Below, in pieces: positions 12,256-23,889 of a DNA stretch of 64,000 bases. The position numbers were made by a program, and so were the translations under genes. Position 1 is the stretch's first letter, and each line of letters starts with the position of its first letter. Below the pieces are notes generated by a model. The model was not told the origin of the DNA, searched no databases, and worked only from the letters and a program-made list of their open reading frames with translations. This DNA is from Mesocentrotus franciscanus (Eukaryota > Echinodermata > Echinoidea > Camarodonta > Strongylocentrotidae). Location of the stretch: positions 16,474,492 through 16,538,491 of the forward strand of contig CP137675.1 in the NCBI GenBank assembly GCA_037976565.1, read 5' to 3'.

Positions 12256-13376
12256 AAGGGAGCCAATGAATTCGCTTGAAATCTAATATATGTCGTGCTT
12301 ATCTTAATATATAGATTTCATATTCAGGGGGTCGCTAGAGGGAATGTGTGGACCCCCTCCCCCGCTTTCAGAAAATTATGTCGAAGAATTTCATATTGTT
12401 ATAGGCTGCTCTCTAAAATTGAATATTTTTGTAGTGTGTTTTTCCAAAATTTGATAGCAAATTATATGATCCGGCACGCATTCTCTTCAAATGGTCTAGC
12501 AATACCTGATTATAAATCGGTTTGAAATAGGTATGAAATATTATAAAGGCCTATAACGGAAAGAGTTGTCAGTAATTTAACTCTTTTTTTTTGTTATGTC
12601 CACTCTACACTCGAATAATACAATTGTTCATTTTAAACGTTATCAATCTTTCTTCTTTTTCATAACCCATTTTTTGTAAGAAATTGTTTGCTTAAGATTC
12701 GCTTTATCCTTTCTTTTCCCCATCCATCCAAATGTTGGTCTCTATAGTCAAAATACGTCGCTTGCGTATTAAATCCATTTCGCCTCGGGTTAAATCGATT
12801 TAGATCCAGCTCACATTGTGCTAATGGGATGGACATGAAAGACATTACTACAAGTGATTCTATATTGAAAAATGAAACGGAAAACGAGGAGAGGAAAAAA
12901 CAAAACTTCCGTATAATACTGCCTCTAGCCTGGCACCAGCAAAACTACTCTTAAACCATTTGTAAACTGGAGAGTCCTTTCAAAGTAATTGCGACAGAGG
13001 AAACATAAATGAAGAGGAAATAGGGTAGACCAAAACACTATGATGCTAAAGCGGGTAAAAGCAGTTAGGCTGTACATTGTGTACACAAAGAATGTTACAT
13101 AGACATGTTACATGTTCAGCGTTTGTCACGTTTATGTGGAGCATTATTAAAAGTAGGCAGACACAAATGTCACGAGTATTTTAATGCAAGATATAGAACA
13201 ATTGAAGATCAGATGAAAAATGAATTGGGTGATTTTGGGCATAACCCTATCTAAAATTGAGGAAATTAAACTCAATACAAACATAAAAAAAGATTGATAA
13301 TGCTTGAGGCTTTTTACACAAGCAAAGCTTTTAAAAGGTAGATCACATACGAGTGGGTTACATTTGAAAAAACAAA
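12256..13376. other. No gene seen
   Basis: No recognised gene or repeat. Frames at 12295-12525, 12660-12845 and 13147-13383 have no recognisable motifs. Confidence 0.45.
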
Positions 13377-13572
13377 GTTTCAAGCAAAATCGTTACTTTG
13401 TAGTTCAAAATGTTATCCATGTAATCAAATAAACCGAGCTGGATGATCCTAGATATACTTTTAATTCGAAGAGAAAATTCGAAGAAACCGAATTTCAGGC
13501 GAAATCGTTACCTGGTAGTTCAAAATCCTGTCCGTAATTAAATAAACCGAGCTGAATGATCCTAGACATATC
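13377..13572. repeat. Tandem duplication, period about 117 bp
   Basis: The block TAGTTCAAAATxxTxTCC ... AATAAACCGAGCTG ... ATGATCCTAGA occurs at about 13377-13456 and again at 13492-13570, with a diverged spacer. Confidence 0.8.
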
Positions 13573-14050
13573 ACCTAATGGTATCTCTTTCCTTAAAGCT
13601 ATGCCTCTTTCTTTTCGATGGTTAAAAAAATTACTTATAAATCGCATGGCGCTTAAGGGGATTTAACGTTGGAATATGAGACATGTTTTTTAATCATGCT
13701 AATAGTCTGTTATGTGTTGATGCAGTTGTATATTACAATACGATTGTGTGTAATCGGGTAGAGATGAGACTGAATAACAGTAATTAAATGATGGTAACAA
13801 TGAATAAAGCTATGGTATGTATTGTGGTAACGATGATAAGGATTGTTGTTACTATAAATGAATGATATATTAATCTTTAAATAATGTAACTTGGTTACTT
13901 GTTCTAATACTGTTGATCTTCTTTATATCTTGCCACCGTAGTGTTAAAATTCCATTTAGATAATTTTAAGATCTACGCTGAAAACGGTATGCGAATATGA
14001 ATTAAAAGTATTACATTGACCGATTTAAGTAACTACAAACACATTACTTC
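13573..14050. other. No gene seen
   Basis: AT-rich spacer without recognisable features. Confidence 0.45.
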
Positions 14051-14054
14051 TTCT

Positions 14055-14087
<33 letters not shown>

Positions 14088-14371
14088 CTCCTCTCTCTCT
14101 CTCTCTCTTCCCCTCGCCCTCTTTCTGTCTTTCTCTCTCTGTGCCTAGATGTCTGTCTGTCTCTATCTCTCTCTCTCTTTCTCGCCCTCTTCCTTTCTCT
14201 CTCTCTCTGTCTCTGTCTGTCTGTCTCTGTCTATCTCTCTATCTTTCTCTCGCCCTCATTCTTTCTCTCTCTCTCTCTGCCTAGATGTCTGTCTGTCTCT
14301 ATCTCTCTTTCTCGCCCTCTTTCTTTCTCTCTCTCTCTCTGTCTCTGTCTGTCCCTATCTCTCTCTGTCTT

Positions 14372-14424
<53 letters not shown>
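14051..14424. repeat. CT-rich satellite-like tract with higher-order repeat, ending in TA
   Basis: A CT-dominated tract of about 350 bp. Within it a longer unit starting at GCCTAGATGTCTGTCTGTC recurs at about 14143 and 14279 (period about 136 bp), so it is more than a dinucleotide run. It ends in a TA run (14401-14424). The overlapping serine/leucine-rich frames in several registers are artefacts. Confidence 0.92.
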
Positions 14425-14649
14425 CGCTTACGCCCCCCCCCCTACCGTCGTGTCTCATGATAAGTGACTGAATTGGTTTACATTGTATTTGCATTCGTAC
14501 GCATGTTTCATTCATTACGCCATTTTCTTATCTTCGGTAGATATGAAACGACTGAACTCGGGTAATATACGGACAGGCATGATATACGCCTGGAGCTTTA
14601 CTTTACACCAAGACAACAAACAGGTTAAGCATCATCATACCCATCACCC

Positions 14650-14899
14650 CCCTCTGCCTCCCTCTCTCTCCCTCTCTCTATCTCTTTCTCTCCCTCTCTC
14701 TATTTCTCTCCATCTCTCTCCCTCTCCCTCTTGTTCTCTGTCTCACTCTCTCTGTCTCTTTGTCTCTCTATATGTCTCTCCCCTAATCAAGTCTATGCGT
14801 TCTCATTTTTATGGTTATTTGTCTTTGTTAATATTAGCGTTTCTGTTCGCGTTTATGTATGTACCTTCTCTCTCACACACACACACACACACATGCACA

Positions 14900-14933
<34 letters not shown>

Positions 14934-14942
14934 CACGCACAC
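14650..14942. repeat. CT microsatellite and AC microsatellite
   Basis: A CT-rich run (about 14655-14790), an ordinary spacer, then an AC run (about 14871-14942). Frames here encode only serine/leucine or histidine/threonine repeats. Confidence 0.93.
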
Positions 14943-16029
14943 CTTCTCCCCAGCCCTGATCTACAAGGTTTAGAAGTAAGTCGGCTAGTTCTCCTTTTTA
15001 TGATCGACAGGTACAAACGCTTTTGGCCATTTTGAGACACAAAGGTCACGTGAAAGTCGCTGTGATCTTAGATGTTAGACATGACACAACAACCGAAGCT
15101 CTTTCCAATAATACAGCTGTATTTATTTGGTGTCAGATCTCTCCCAAAAATTACCCAAGGCGATGGTTACCGAAACAAATAATTGAAAAAAGTGACCATA
15201 TTCCCTTGTCTTGCGATTGCTATCATGTTTATGAAAGGCAACTTGTGATTGTGTTTCTTCTGCTTTTGAAGTTCAGTCATAGCCCAAGGCCTCAACGTTT
15301 ATTCGATATGTATCCGTCTTTTAGCTGCTCACGGATCGACATGGATATAAGGAAACTAAATTAGATTTCAAATCTGGGGCACTTTTTCTCTCTATCTGCT
15401 CGCTATCTCTCTCCCTCCGTCTTTTACCCTCTCTCTTTCTCTGAATGTCTACCTCTTCCGTGGGTATGCCAAAAGCACAAGATTTTGAGGCAAGTAATCT
15501 TTATAATCAACACTATTTTCTTCCTGGCAGGCACAAGGTTCAATGTGGCACATGGCCAGCAAAACAACCTAGATCTAAGCAACCAAATAGGTTCAATCAG
15601 GTATTCTCAAACCTTGCAAGTCCGCCCTGGGACAACATTGTTTTGTATTACAATTCTTAACGAGCTTTTCGGTGGGAAGTATTTTTTTCTTTCTTACCCG
15701 TGCGTTGAGCTGATGAGGGAATACCGACCTATCCTATATTTCGATCCATTATCAGATATAGTCCCTCTCTGTCATAAACACGCCCTATAGAAGAAAGAAA
15801 ATGGAGCAGAGGTCTTTAAATCCCGGATACTGGCAGAGAAGTAACCGATTGGCTTTCCCAGGTTTTCAGTCGGACGGTCCCTTGAGAAGATATCTTGCAA
15901 TCACGGACCCTGATCAGAAAGGGCACTGGAACATGAGACAGAGCGGAAGGTGGCGAGAAGATATCCTACTGCAGATAAGACGTCGTTCTCTGTTCAAACC
16001 GCGCTCCTTTACCCCCAGGATTTTCCTTC
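14943..16029. other. No confident gene; weak exon candidate
   Basis: Moderately complex sequence with open frames at 15023-15364, 15485-15790 and 15801-16034. A polypyrimidine tract ending TTCCTGGCAG at 15530 would be an acceptable splice acceptor, and the frame after it reads LQVRPGTTLFCIT, loosely like the middle of a CUB domain. Without other CUB residues this could be chance, so no gene is called. Confidence 0.3.
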
Positions 16030-16820
16030 TTTAAAGTCTATTCGTGTATGATTTATCAAGTAAACTTTTCCTTGGGGACTTTAAGGTCAATTTAATGGGT
16101 ATCAGACTTTAGAAAAAAGACTGAAGTATCGTCGTGATACGAAATAGGCAAGCGATGTGTTCTATCATACTCATCCCTTATTAGCCCGCCCCCTCCGCCT
16201 CCACCCGCAACTCGCGATTTCTTCTTGGCAGTATAGAAAACAGTCTTCCTTCGGGACTCCACGGTCAATTCTACAGTAAAAGACTCTACTAGAAAACACC
16301 GAGGTGAAAATCGTTGATCGTTGTCTTCTCTTATATTTACCCGCCTCCCCGAGTGTTTCCTTTTTGGTAATATCATTCGTCAGTGTTCGTATTTCGTTAG
16401 AAGTCTTCCTTAGGGACTAAACAGTTAACTTCTATGATTTACCAATTAAATTAAACATAAAAGTATCATTGTTATGTCAAGTCGATCATCATTGTGTACT
16501 CGTGATGTTACCCCCCCCCCCCTTCCCCGTCGGACCGTTCTTCTTTTCAGTATATTCTGAGAACACTTCGTTCAGGATTATAACAGGCTCAATTGTGGGA
16601 ATGGGATTTAAAAAAATCAGGGTATCTTTGAGACATAAAATCGACTCATCTGTGTCATTACCCATCCCACCTTCTCCTTCTTGCCTCTTTCGTGCCCCCT
16701 TCTTTTCTTTTCCATCTTTAGATTGGTACTGTGAGGTACTGTGAGGCTACAGCAGTAAAAGACCGAGGCATCACAATCGGCGATCGATATGTTCAACCAT
16801 TCTCACTCATTCCTCTCCGG
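16030..16820. repeat. Degenerate tandem array, about 5 units of about 165 bp
   Basis: Units are recognised by a CTTCCTTxGGGACT block near 16068, 16245 and 16404. A phase-shifted block of the type GTATCxTxxTGATAC / ATCGxTGATCG occurs near 16124, 16300, 16465, 16628 and 16765, usually followed by a C-rich run (for example 16508-16524). The units are heavily diverged and noncoding. Confidence 0.65.
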
Positions 16821-18527
16821 TATAAGGAATATAAAGCCCCGAATGGCAAACCAGTTTAGCAGGGTTTAGGGAGAAATTGCAATATCATCGGATATGAAAA
16901 TGTCCGACCGAAAATCTTCCTCATTGAGGTCCCTGATAATCATTTTGCGTAGAAATATGAAAATAACGGGTGAAAAGTTTTATCATAATAACCTCAGATC
17001 AGTTGTTACACTTTTTGGCCGTATGTCCTTCTGCAAGGCCGGCGAAAACGCAATTTTCGGTTCTACGATTTGTATGATCACTTGGTGCCGCAATCGGGAA
17101 GCGTTAACATACTTAAATGTTCATACTTAGTAATATTGCAATTTCTACCGAAATTGGCTCACAGACCGATCGCAAAATGCAGGGTAGGCATAACAATAAA
17201 CAAGGCCAAGTTCGTGCTTTTCTTAATTCAATATAATATATGTGTTACCAAATGCTAGATATGCACCAGATGATATCGCATTGGTTTGGAATCCTCAATC
17301 ATTTTGGTTCGGTGTTCTGGTTGCTATTGTTTTGACCATGGTAACAATGGTGCTGTATTTTTCTGGTAGGGACGATCTTGGCAGGAACGAATAGAAAGCA
17401 ATAAAGGCTTCTCATGAAGGCAGGATCATTAAATAAGACATGGATGACTGGTATATTGCATTATTTTGTAGGCAGAAATGGGCTTTATATCAAATGAGTT
17501 TAAAATCGAATTCTAAGTAAGACATCCCATGATGCCCGTTTGCACACGGGACTTCGGTTAGACAGCGTTATCACGTTATGACCTATTATACGTCGATCAA
17601 GCTCTTGGAGAGAATTGGTGCATGCGCCAAAATTCTCCCAGAATGATGACGCTGACCATTTCCTGTACGATGTCCGTCAAACACGGCGCCAGTCGCTGAC
17701 GTAGTCTAAAAATCGGTTCAAACAACAACGCCTTGTGTGCAACGGCGATAGCACGTGAATGCTTTAGAGAAAATATTGATGGATCAGATGTATTATGGAT
17801 GGAAGAAGGATATGGAGAGAGAAGTAGACGGGATACGGGAAGAAACCCTGACCTTCGATATCATACTCACTTATGACGTCACAATCGTAAAGTGATGACA
17901 CCCTGCGATGGAGAAGATACTGAGACACTGCTCCTAGCGTATCAACGTTTCACCTTTCAAACAACAGGAAAATGTACAGTTCGTGAACTTTTTCTTTTCC
18001 AGGTCGATATTGTTACTTTACATAAAACTGACTTAAAAGGGAAATAACATTTAAGAGATTTAAGCCAAATTAATTATTAATCCGTTCAAATTCTTTTATA
18101 AACGATGGGTAGGCGTATAAATATGCAAAATAAATAATTGGTGTCTATCCGATTCTACCTGTATATCAAACCATACTCAACGTTAATTACAAGTAAAGTG
18201 ACTGGGAAAGACGTCGTGAAAGACTCTAGAAAGCCACCTCTCGTGCATAAATACAAAATAAAACAAAACAAAACAAAAACGCTCGTTATATTCATCTTCT
18301 TTCAAACGAAATCCAATTATATTTCTTCCGAAGAATGCCATTAGGGGGACATTTTCCGTTTGAGATTAACTCTCGGAATGGATGATATCCTCGAGATTCC
18401 AGGAAATCCATATAATACCATGAATACCACTATACACTTATACGCCCACTAAACATGCATTTATGGCCTAGCGGCAAAAAAGAGCACCGATACGGTCCGA
18501 AACAGCATAGTTGCTTTATTCAAATGA
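16821..18527. other. No gene seen
   Basis: No recognised gene or transposon. A TGACGTCA octamer occurs at 17875-17882. Short open frames lack motifs. Confidence 0.45.
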
Positions 18528-19375
18528 ACAGTTAAAGTGCCGGTTCAAAGAAAATCACAAATATGGCAAATATCGTATCAGTAGAAACTAGTAAGCTAAC
18601 AGATGGCCATCGTACAAGTTTTCGGTCAACTACATATCGGGTGATTTATAAAAATACAAATAAAACCACCTCCATAGCATCTGGGATATGCCAGAGATTC
18701 GCCAGAAAAATAACGATGTTTTAATGCCGTCACAATATGAACCAATCCTGCCCAAGCAGACGACATCCCATAAAGAATGAACATAATTGCAATGCTATTA
18801 TTTCTCAAATTATAATGAGTTTAGTGTATATAAATGTGATGGAATTTTACACAATTCAAAAATGGATATGAAACCGATTCTGATAACTAAATTATTTTGT
18901 TTGTAAATACACAGGATAGGGGTTAATGAACAATCAAAGAAACCACACTTTCAAATTTAAAAACCCCGGAATGATAGCATGGACGGCATTTGTTCCTTCT
19001 TGAAACGCCGAACATACCGCGGTGTATGCAGCTGAAAATACAATGGCGTCTTATTTTGTTTACAAGCGACGGATTCCTTTATATTTGTTATCCTTGCATT
19101 TTTCATCAAAATAATACCATGCGCGGGATTTAGAGTGAGGCAATAGATTAAACATTTAGCCTGAGGGTAGTGAAGTAAGAGAAATAACTGAAGAGAAGAT
19201 CATAAAACAGGCACTGAAAATGTGTGACATGTCATGGGACATCGGCTGTATTTAATCTTTTTGTTATTGATAATAATCATTACTTCGAATGTTTTCAAGC
19301 ATTGAATTTTGATAACCTTGTCCAATCAAAGTTTCACCTTTGCAATAATGACAATAAAGTTAGTTTTTAAAATCA
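18528..19375 (-). repeat. Long dispersed repeat, copy A (uninterrupted)
   Basis: On the minus strand this aligns with 39728-41733 along its length, apart from an insertion in the latter. Landmarks are CCAATCAAAGTTTCACCTTT, CATACACCGCGGTATG (as reverse complement), ATGCCGTCCATGCTATCATT and CCAATGCTATTATTTCTC-type words. This copy contains the empty site (TA at 18635-18636) for the element inserted in copy B. No LTR or clear terminal repeats were found. The family is unknown, probably a DNA transposon or a non-autonomous derivative. Confidence 0.88.
18626..18808 (-). other. Open frame conserved between repeat copies A and B
   Basis: A 60-codon frame starting MRNNSIAIMFILYGMSSAW, and containing HRYF and CYGGGFICIF, is open in this copy and in copy B (40362-40583). 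No stop or frameshift separates them. By eye the substitutions are a mix of about 5 silent and 7-8 replacement changes, which is not clear purifying selection. No signal for a known family. It could be the remnant of a transposon protein or simply a young repeat. Confidence 0.3.
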
Positions 19376-20691
19376 ATAAACCTTCTCTTTAATAACCTAT
19401 ACTCTAGTAAAACATTTCTTCTTTTTGTTTATTCAGATACATTAATGTAATTTCAGCTGATAACTTATATCATGCCTTTCATTATGCAGGCGATGGAAGA
19501 ACTTAATTTAATTTAATTTAATTTAGGAACCTTACATTAATCTTGATCTAAGGAGACACAAACGTACGGTTATGAATGCCTCCTTATTCCATTGATGTAT
19601 ATGTTTATATTCTCCCTCCCCCATACCCACCTAAATCCCCCTCTCTCTGTGTGTCTATCTCTCCCTCTCTATCTCTCCTTCTCTCTCTTTCCTTCTCTCT
19701 ACCTCTCTCTCTCTCTATCTCTGTCACTCTCGCTTTAATTTGTTCTCCATCTTTAAATCCTTTCTTTAAACTTGTAATAGCACACTGCTCATCGTTTATC
19801 ATTGTTTTTCTGGCTTTACATCCAACTTTCCTCAAAGATCAGCCTATCGTATGGACAAAAAATATGGCATGATAGCCGTTGTCCGGGGGCAGAATAGTTT
19901 GAGTGGTCATATAGTCTTACTAACGATACCCGAGGCCTGGATCTAAACACGAAGGAGAAACCTTTCACATCCTGCGGCAAAGAAGACTCTAGAACTGTTT
20001 GTGGGACTTCAGACTACCTCTACAAGGGTGCACATGACGGGAATGGAATAGAATTCCTTGACGCTGCGCATGACTCTCTTATGTCATCTATGTTTGTTGC
20101 ATCTCAAATGATATCAGTATGACGAGGGTTTCATTTTTGTCACCGTGGCGTTAATGATAGATATGATGATCCGCGGCGTGAGATTGACGTCCTTTGAGGG
20201 TTTTGTTGTTATCAACGGTCTCATGAATCTAATCCTCTTGATTTCTTATTCACCAAGAGTCATGTATTGTGCCTGGAAGGGCTATGAGGTGCTAAAAATC
20301 TATACCCGCTTGACTTAGTTTCCCCCACTCAAAAGGAGGCGACACGAAATAGATCCTGTAGATGCTTTGTTTTTCAAGGGTTTACCCATATTACGTGTAC
20401 CGAAGCACGAGTTGAATGTAGTCATCCAACGTTTCCATGGGGATGCCTAGCGAAGACTGATGTAAAAGGACATGAGAGTAGAGTCGCCATGACGATGAGG
20501 AAGAGATCTGGAGAGGGTGGAGGGGTATCGTTCTCCTCCAAAATCACTGCTTGGTTTATGAAATCATCGAACTCATTAATCATTCCCATTTCAATATCAT
20601 TTTTAATGTTCAACCCACTCTCAAGATCTTCAAAAATACCCTTGGCAGTAATCGAAAAGTTTATATATATATAAAAGGGTACTAGACATGT
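19376..20691. other. No gene seen; CT run
   Basis: Contains a TTTAA pentamer run (about 19500-19526) and a CT-rich run (about 19636-19730). No recognisable gene. Confidence 0.5.
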
Positions 20692-20780
20692 GTCAAATGT
20701 ATAAATTAATGAATTATTATATTGCTAGGTCTTGAGAACTAAAAGGTTATTTCAGAGGTTATGATAGGTAAGATATATGA

Positions 20781-20876
20781 TAAATGTTTCTCTTTTATAA
20801 AAGAGAAACATTTATATTTCATCCAATGAAATATATCAGTAATATATTACTGATATATTTCATTGGATGAAATATA
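20781..20876. repeat. Two adjoining perfect palindromes (34 bp and 64 bp)
   Basis: The first palindrome spans 20781-20814, centred on CTTTTATAAAAG. The second spans 20813-20876, centred on CAGTAATATATTACTG, with 32-bp arms and no mismatch by base-by-base check. They overlap by two bases and have no spacer, so single strands would form two adjacent hairpins. They are repeated without change in copy 2. Confidence 0.95.
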
Positions 20877-20936
20877 GATGGGTTCCCGTTATATAATGTA
20901 CACGTGTATGCATCTCAATCTAAATCTCCCTCTTCG

Positions 20937-20940
<4 letters not shown>

Positions 20941-20972
<32 letters not shown>

Positions 20973-20976
20973 CTTC

Positions 20977-21018
<42 letters not shown>
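20941..21018. repeat. CT microsatellite (copy 1)
   Basis: Two CT runs separated by a short ATCCTT interruption; the matching tract in copy 2 differs in repeat number. Confidence 0.95.
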
Positions 21019-21020
<2 letters not shown>

Positions 21021-21531
21021 CTCATCATCTAGTTATCTCCCTAATCTCCATCCCCATCTACGTTTTAAATTCCCTTTCTTCTCACTCCTTTATTGTCCTG
21101 TTTACTTGCCTGCTTCCCATGTCCGTCACTTTTGACGTTTGAGGCGAGCCTAAGTAATCTAAAGTAATTTAAAGTGGTGTTCCTAATTATAATCAGAATT
21201 ATCAGCTTGTTATATTAAGTCGTTTGCTAATTAGGACTTTCAAAGCACCCAGATGCATAAATTTAGTCTGTACAATCCGAATTATGACATCCATTTGAAG
21301 GTTAAGTTTTAGTAAATCACATTTAATTTAAAAAATGAAAATGCTGGAATCTAAACAATTCGGTTTCACATATTTTGTTAAAGATTATTAATGCATAATC
21401 TGCGCTTCCAGAGACGTTTCAAACACTGAACCATAATAAATTAACAACGTAATTTTTGTTGTTGAACATTTCATAATATTCACTGTCTTACCAAAGTATA
21501 AAGTGCCAGTCAAGATTTATAATAATAATAA

Positions 21532-21846
21532 TAATAGTTCGGTTCTTGTATATTCGATCTATTCTGGCATAATACGTTATGAAATAACATCTCTATGCGC
21601 TTCCAAAGACCTTTGGACATTATTACCCTAGCTTTAGCTCCGGCAGCCGTTATCAGCGCAAAGTGCATTTCAAGGAATAATCCTACCAGGTACCCATTTA
21701 CCTCACCTGGGTTGAGTGTGGCAAATGTAGATCAATGTCTTTCCAAAGGACATTAGTGCCGTGGCGGGACTCGAACCGCGGACCTTGTGATCGACAGTCC
21801 GGTGACGTATCCACTCGACCACAACACCTTAATTAATAGTTCGGTT
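21532..21846 (-). mobile_element. tRNA-headed SINE with 13-bp target duplications
   Basis: On the minus strand, the head carries an A box TGGTCGAGTGG (21811-21821 complement) and a B box GGTTCGAGTCC (21767-21777 complement), the internal RNA polymerase III promoter of a tRNA. The body follows with ACATTTGCCACACTC and ACCCAGGTGAGGTAAATGGG, and the 3' end runs into an ATT repeat. The 13-bp direct repeat TAATAGTTCGGTT flanks it at 21532-21544 and 21834-21846, marking insertion of 21545-21833 (about 289 bp). No protein is encoded; such elements depend on a LINE enzyme. Confidence 0.92.
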
Positions 21847-21960
21847 TTAATTTTCGACCTTGCATTCGATCGTCAAATGTATAAATTAATGAATTATTAT
21901 ATTGCTAGGTCTTGAGAACTAAAAGGTTATTTCAAAGGTTATGATAGGTAAGATATATGA

Positions 21961-22056
21961 TAAATGTTTCTCTTTTATAAAAGAGAAACATTTATATTTC
22001 ATCCAATGAAATATATCAGTAATATATTACTGATATATTTCATTGGATGAAATATA
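21961..22056. repeat. Second copy of the paired palindromes
   Basis: Identical to the pair in copy 1: 21961-21994 and 21993-22056. Perfect preservation in both copies is consistent with recent duplication. Confidence 0.95.
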
Positions 22057-22116
22057 GATGGGTTCCCGTTATATAATGTACACGTGTATGCATCTCAATC
22101 TAAATCTCCCTCTTCG

Positions 22117-22120
<4 letters not shown>

Positions 22121-22147
<27 letters not shown>

Positions 22148-22158
22148 ATCCTTCTCTC

Positions 22159-22203
<45 letters not shown>
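22121..22203. repeat. CT microsatellite (copy 2)
   Basis: Counterpart of the tract in copy 1, with a different run length. Confidence 0.95.
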
Positions 22204-22204
<1 letters not shown>

Positions 22205-22716
22205 CTCATCATCTAGTTATCTCCCTAATCTCCATCCCCATCTACGTTTTAAATTCCCTTTCTTCTCACTCCTTTATTGTCCTGTTTACTTGCCTGCTTC
22301 CCATGTCCGTCACTTTTGACGTTTGAGGCGAGCCTAAGTAATCTAAAGTAATTTAAAGTGGTATTCCTAATTATAATCAGAATTATCAGCTTGTTACATT
22401 AAGTCGTTTGCTAATTAGGACTTTCAAAGCACCCAGATGCATAAATTTAGTCTGTACAATCCGAATTATGACATCCATTTGAAGGTTAAGTTTTAGTAAA
22501 TCACATTTAATTTAAAAAATGAAAATGCTGGAATCTAAACAATTCGGTTTCACATATTTTGTTAAAGATTATTAATGCATAATCTGCGCTTCCAGAGACG
22601 TTTCAAACACTGAACCATAATAAATTAACAACGTAATTTTTTGTTGTTGAACATTTCATAATATTCACTGTCTTACCAAAGTATAAAGTGCCAGTCAAGA
22701 TTTATAATAATAATAA

Positions 22717-23166
22717 TAATAGTTCGGTTCTTGTATATTCGATCTATTCTGGCATAATACGTTATGAAATAACATCTCTATGCGCTTCCAAAGACCTTTG
22801 GACATTATTACCCTAGCTTTAGCTCCGGCAGCCGTTATCAGCGCAAAGTGCATTTCAAGGAATAATCCTACCAGGTACCCATTTACCTCACCTGGGTTGA
22901 GTATGGCAAATGTAGATCAATGTCTTTCCAAAGGACATTAGTGCCGTACCATAAGGTACAGCAACCAACGTGGGCATGGCTAGTGGCAAGGAAAGCTGCT
23001 TGATGTTAATGTATGCTGTTAAACATTCTTTTCTTCATAAAAAGCACTTCGTATTACTCCATACATATCACAGTTCAAAACCCGCGGGACTCGAACCGCG
23101 GACCTTGTGATCGACAGTCCGGTGACGTATCCACTCGACCACAACACCTTAATTAATAGTTCGGTT
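22717..23166 (-). mobile_element. Second copy of the SINE, split by an insertion
   Basis: The same flanking duplication TAATAGTTCGGTT occurs at 22717-22729 and 23154-23166, so this is not an independent insertion; it was copied with the unit. The B-box side of the head is separated from the body by 136 extra bases (22948-23083). Confidence 0.92.
22948..23083. other. 136-bp insertion within SINE copy 2
   Basis: Begins ACCATAAGGTACAGC and ends CAGTTCAAAACCC. Copy 1 has a single G at this position, and copy 1 agrees with the other SINEs of the window, so this is a gain rather than a loss. It has no obvious terminal inverted repeats and no clear target duplication. Origin unknown. Confidence 0.85.
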
Positions 23167-23551
23167 TTAATTTTCGACCTTGCATTCGATCTAGTCTAGC
23201 TTTTTTCTTTGGAAAGACAATATCAACACTAACAATTTCCTACGTCATACTGTAAATTCGATACATCAAGTAGTGATAAACATGAAATAATGATTCCCCG
23301 TAGCTCTTATGAGTAAAATGAAAACGCGAATTTGAACTGCCGAACTTGGGTTCGCAGACGACACATTGCTCGCCACTATTGATTGGAGGATCGGATATTT
23401 GTCTCAAGTTCGCTCTTTAACACAGATCGATTTCATATGATGGGGTGTCATCATCCAACACCAAATTTGAGATCTCAGAGTGACCTGCATTTTAAACAAG
23501 TTGAAAACGTTACTGTACCCAGCTCACAATAATTATACTGTTAATAATGAA

Positions 23552-23552
23552 T

Positions 23553-23609
<57 letters not shown>

Positions 23610-23680
23610 GTGGTGGTGGTGGTGGTGGTGGTGGTGAGAGTGGTGGTGGTGATGGTGGGGTGACGGTGATGATGGTAATA
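23552..23680. repeat. GAT then GGT trinucleotide microsatellite
   Basis: About 18 GAT units (23552-23607) followed by GGT-type repeats and mixed GATGGT. Frames read as poly-Asp/poly-Gly on one strand and poly-His on the other; these are artefacts. Confidence 0.97.
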
Positions 23681-23699
23681 ATGATAATAACAATAAAAC

Positions 23700-23790
23700 A
23701 AATGAATTCCTTGAAATGCTAGAGCGCCATAATGGCAACCATGTTAAAGCCTGGATACCAATTGTGGAGCACCAGGAGTGTCAATGTTAA
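23700..23790 (+). mobile_element. SINE 3' fragment
   Basis: GAATTCCTTGAAATGCTAGA followed by GCGCCATAATGGCAACCATG and GTCAATGTTAAG-type sequence matches the 3' half of the SINE at 62168-62395. The tRNA head is absent; the fragment directly follows the microsatellite. Confidence 0.75.
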
Positions 23791-23889
23791 GCACATAAGT
23801 ACTATACAAGAAACCCAGTAGAAGATTGTATTTGTGTATATAGCACGCATCATTTTATAATTATACTGTCGCTCTGCATCTGCGCTTCC

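Larger units (their letters stand above)
20692..21871 (+). repeat. Tandem duplication, copy 1 (about 1180 bp)
   Basis: Starts at GTCAAATGTATAAATTAATG and ends at TTGCATTCGAT, immediately followed by copy 2 with the same start. It contains in order two perfect palindromes, a CT tract, unique sequence, and a minus-strand SINE with flanking duplications. The two copies differ by scattered substitutions and small indels plus one large insertion in copy 2, so the duplication is recent. Confidence 0.95.
21872..23191 (+). repeat. Tandem duplication, copy 2 (about 1320 bp)
   Basis: Same order of parts as copy 1 at a constant offset of 1180 bp until the CT tract, then slightly shifted. The excess length is almost entirely the 136-bp insertion at 22948-23083. 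It ends at TTGCATTCGAT before unique sequence. Confidence 0.95.

Noticed and set aside
14016..14959. Serine/leucine-rich open frames of 80-158 codons
   Set aside because: They are translations of CT and AC repeats, open in several frames and on both strands.
15485..15790. Possible CUB-like exon after TTCCTGGCAG
   Set aside because: Only a short P-G-T-T-L stretch fits; the conserved cysteines and strand pattern are not convincing and no partner exon was found.
21767..21821. A working tRNA gene
   Set aside because: A and B boxes are present, but the sequence continues into a SINE body with target duplications, and it is duplicated in the tandem copy.
23480..23738. Poly-aspartate/poly-glycine and poly-histidine proteins
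   Set aside because: Products of GAT and GGT microsatellites; the C-terminal residues come from a SINE fragment.
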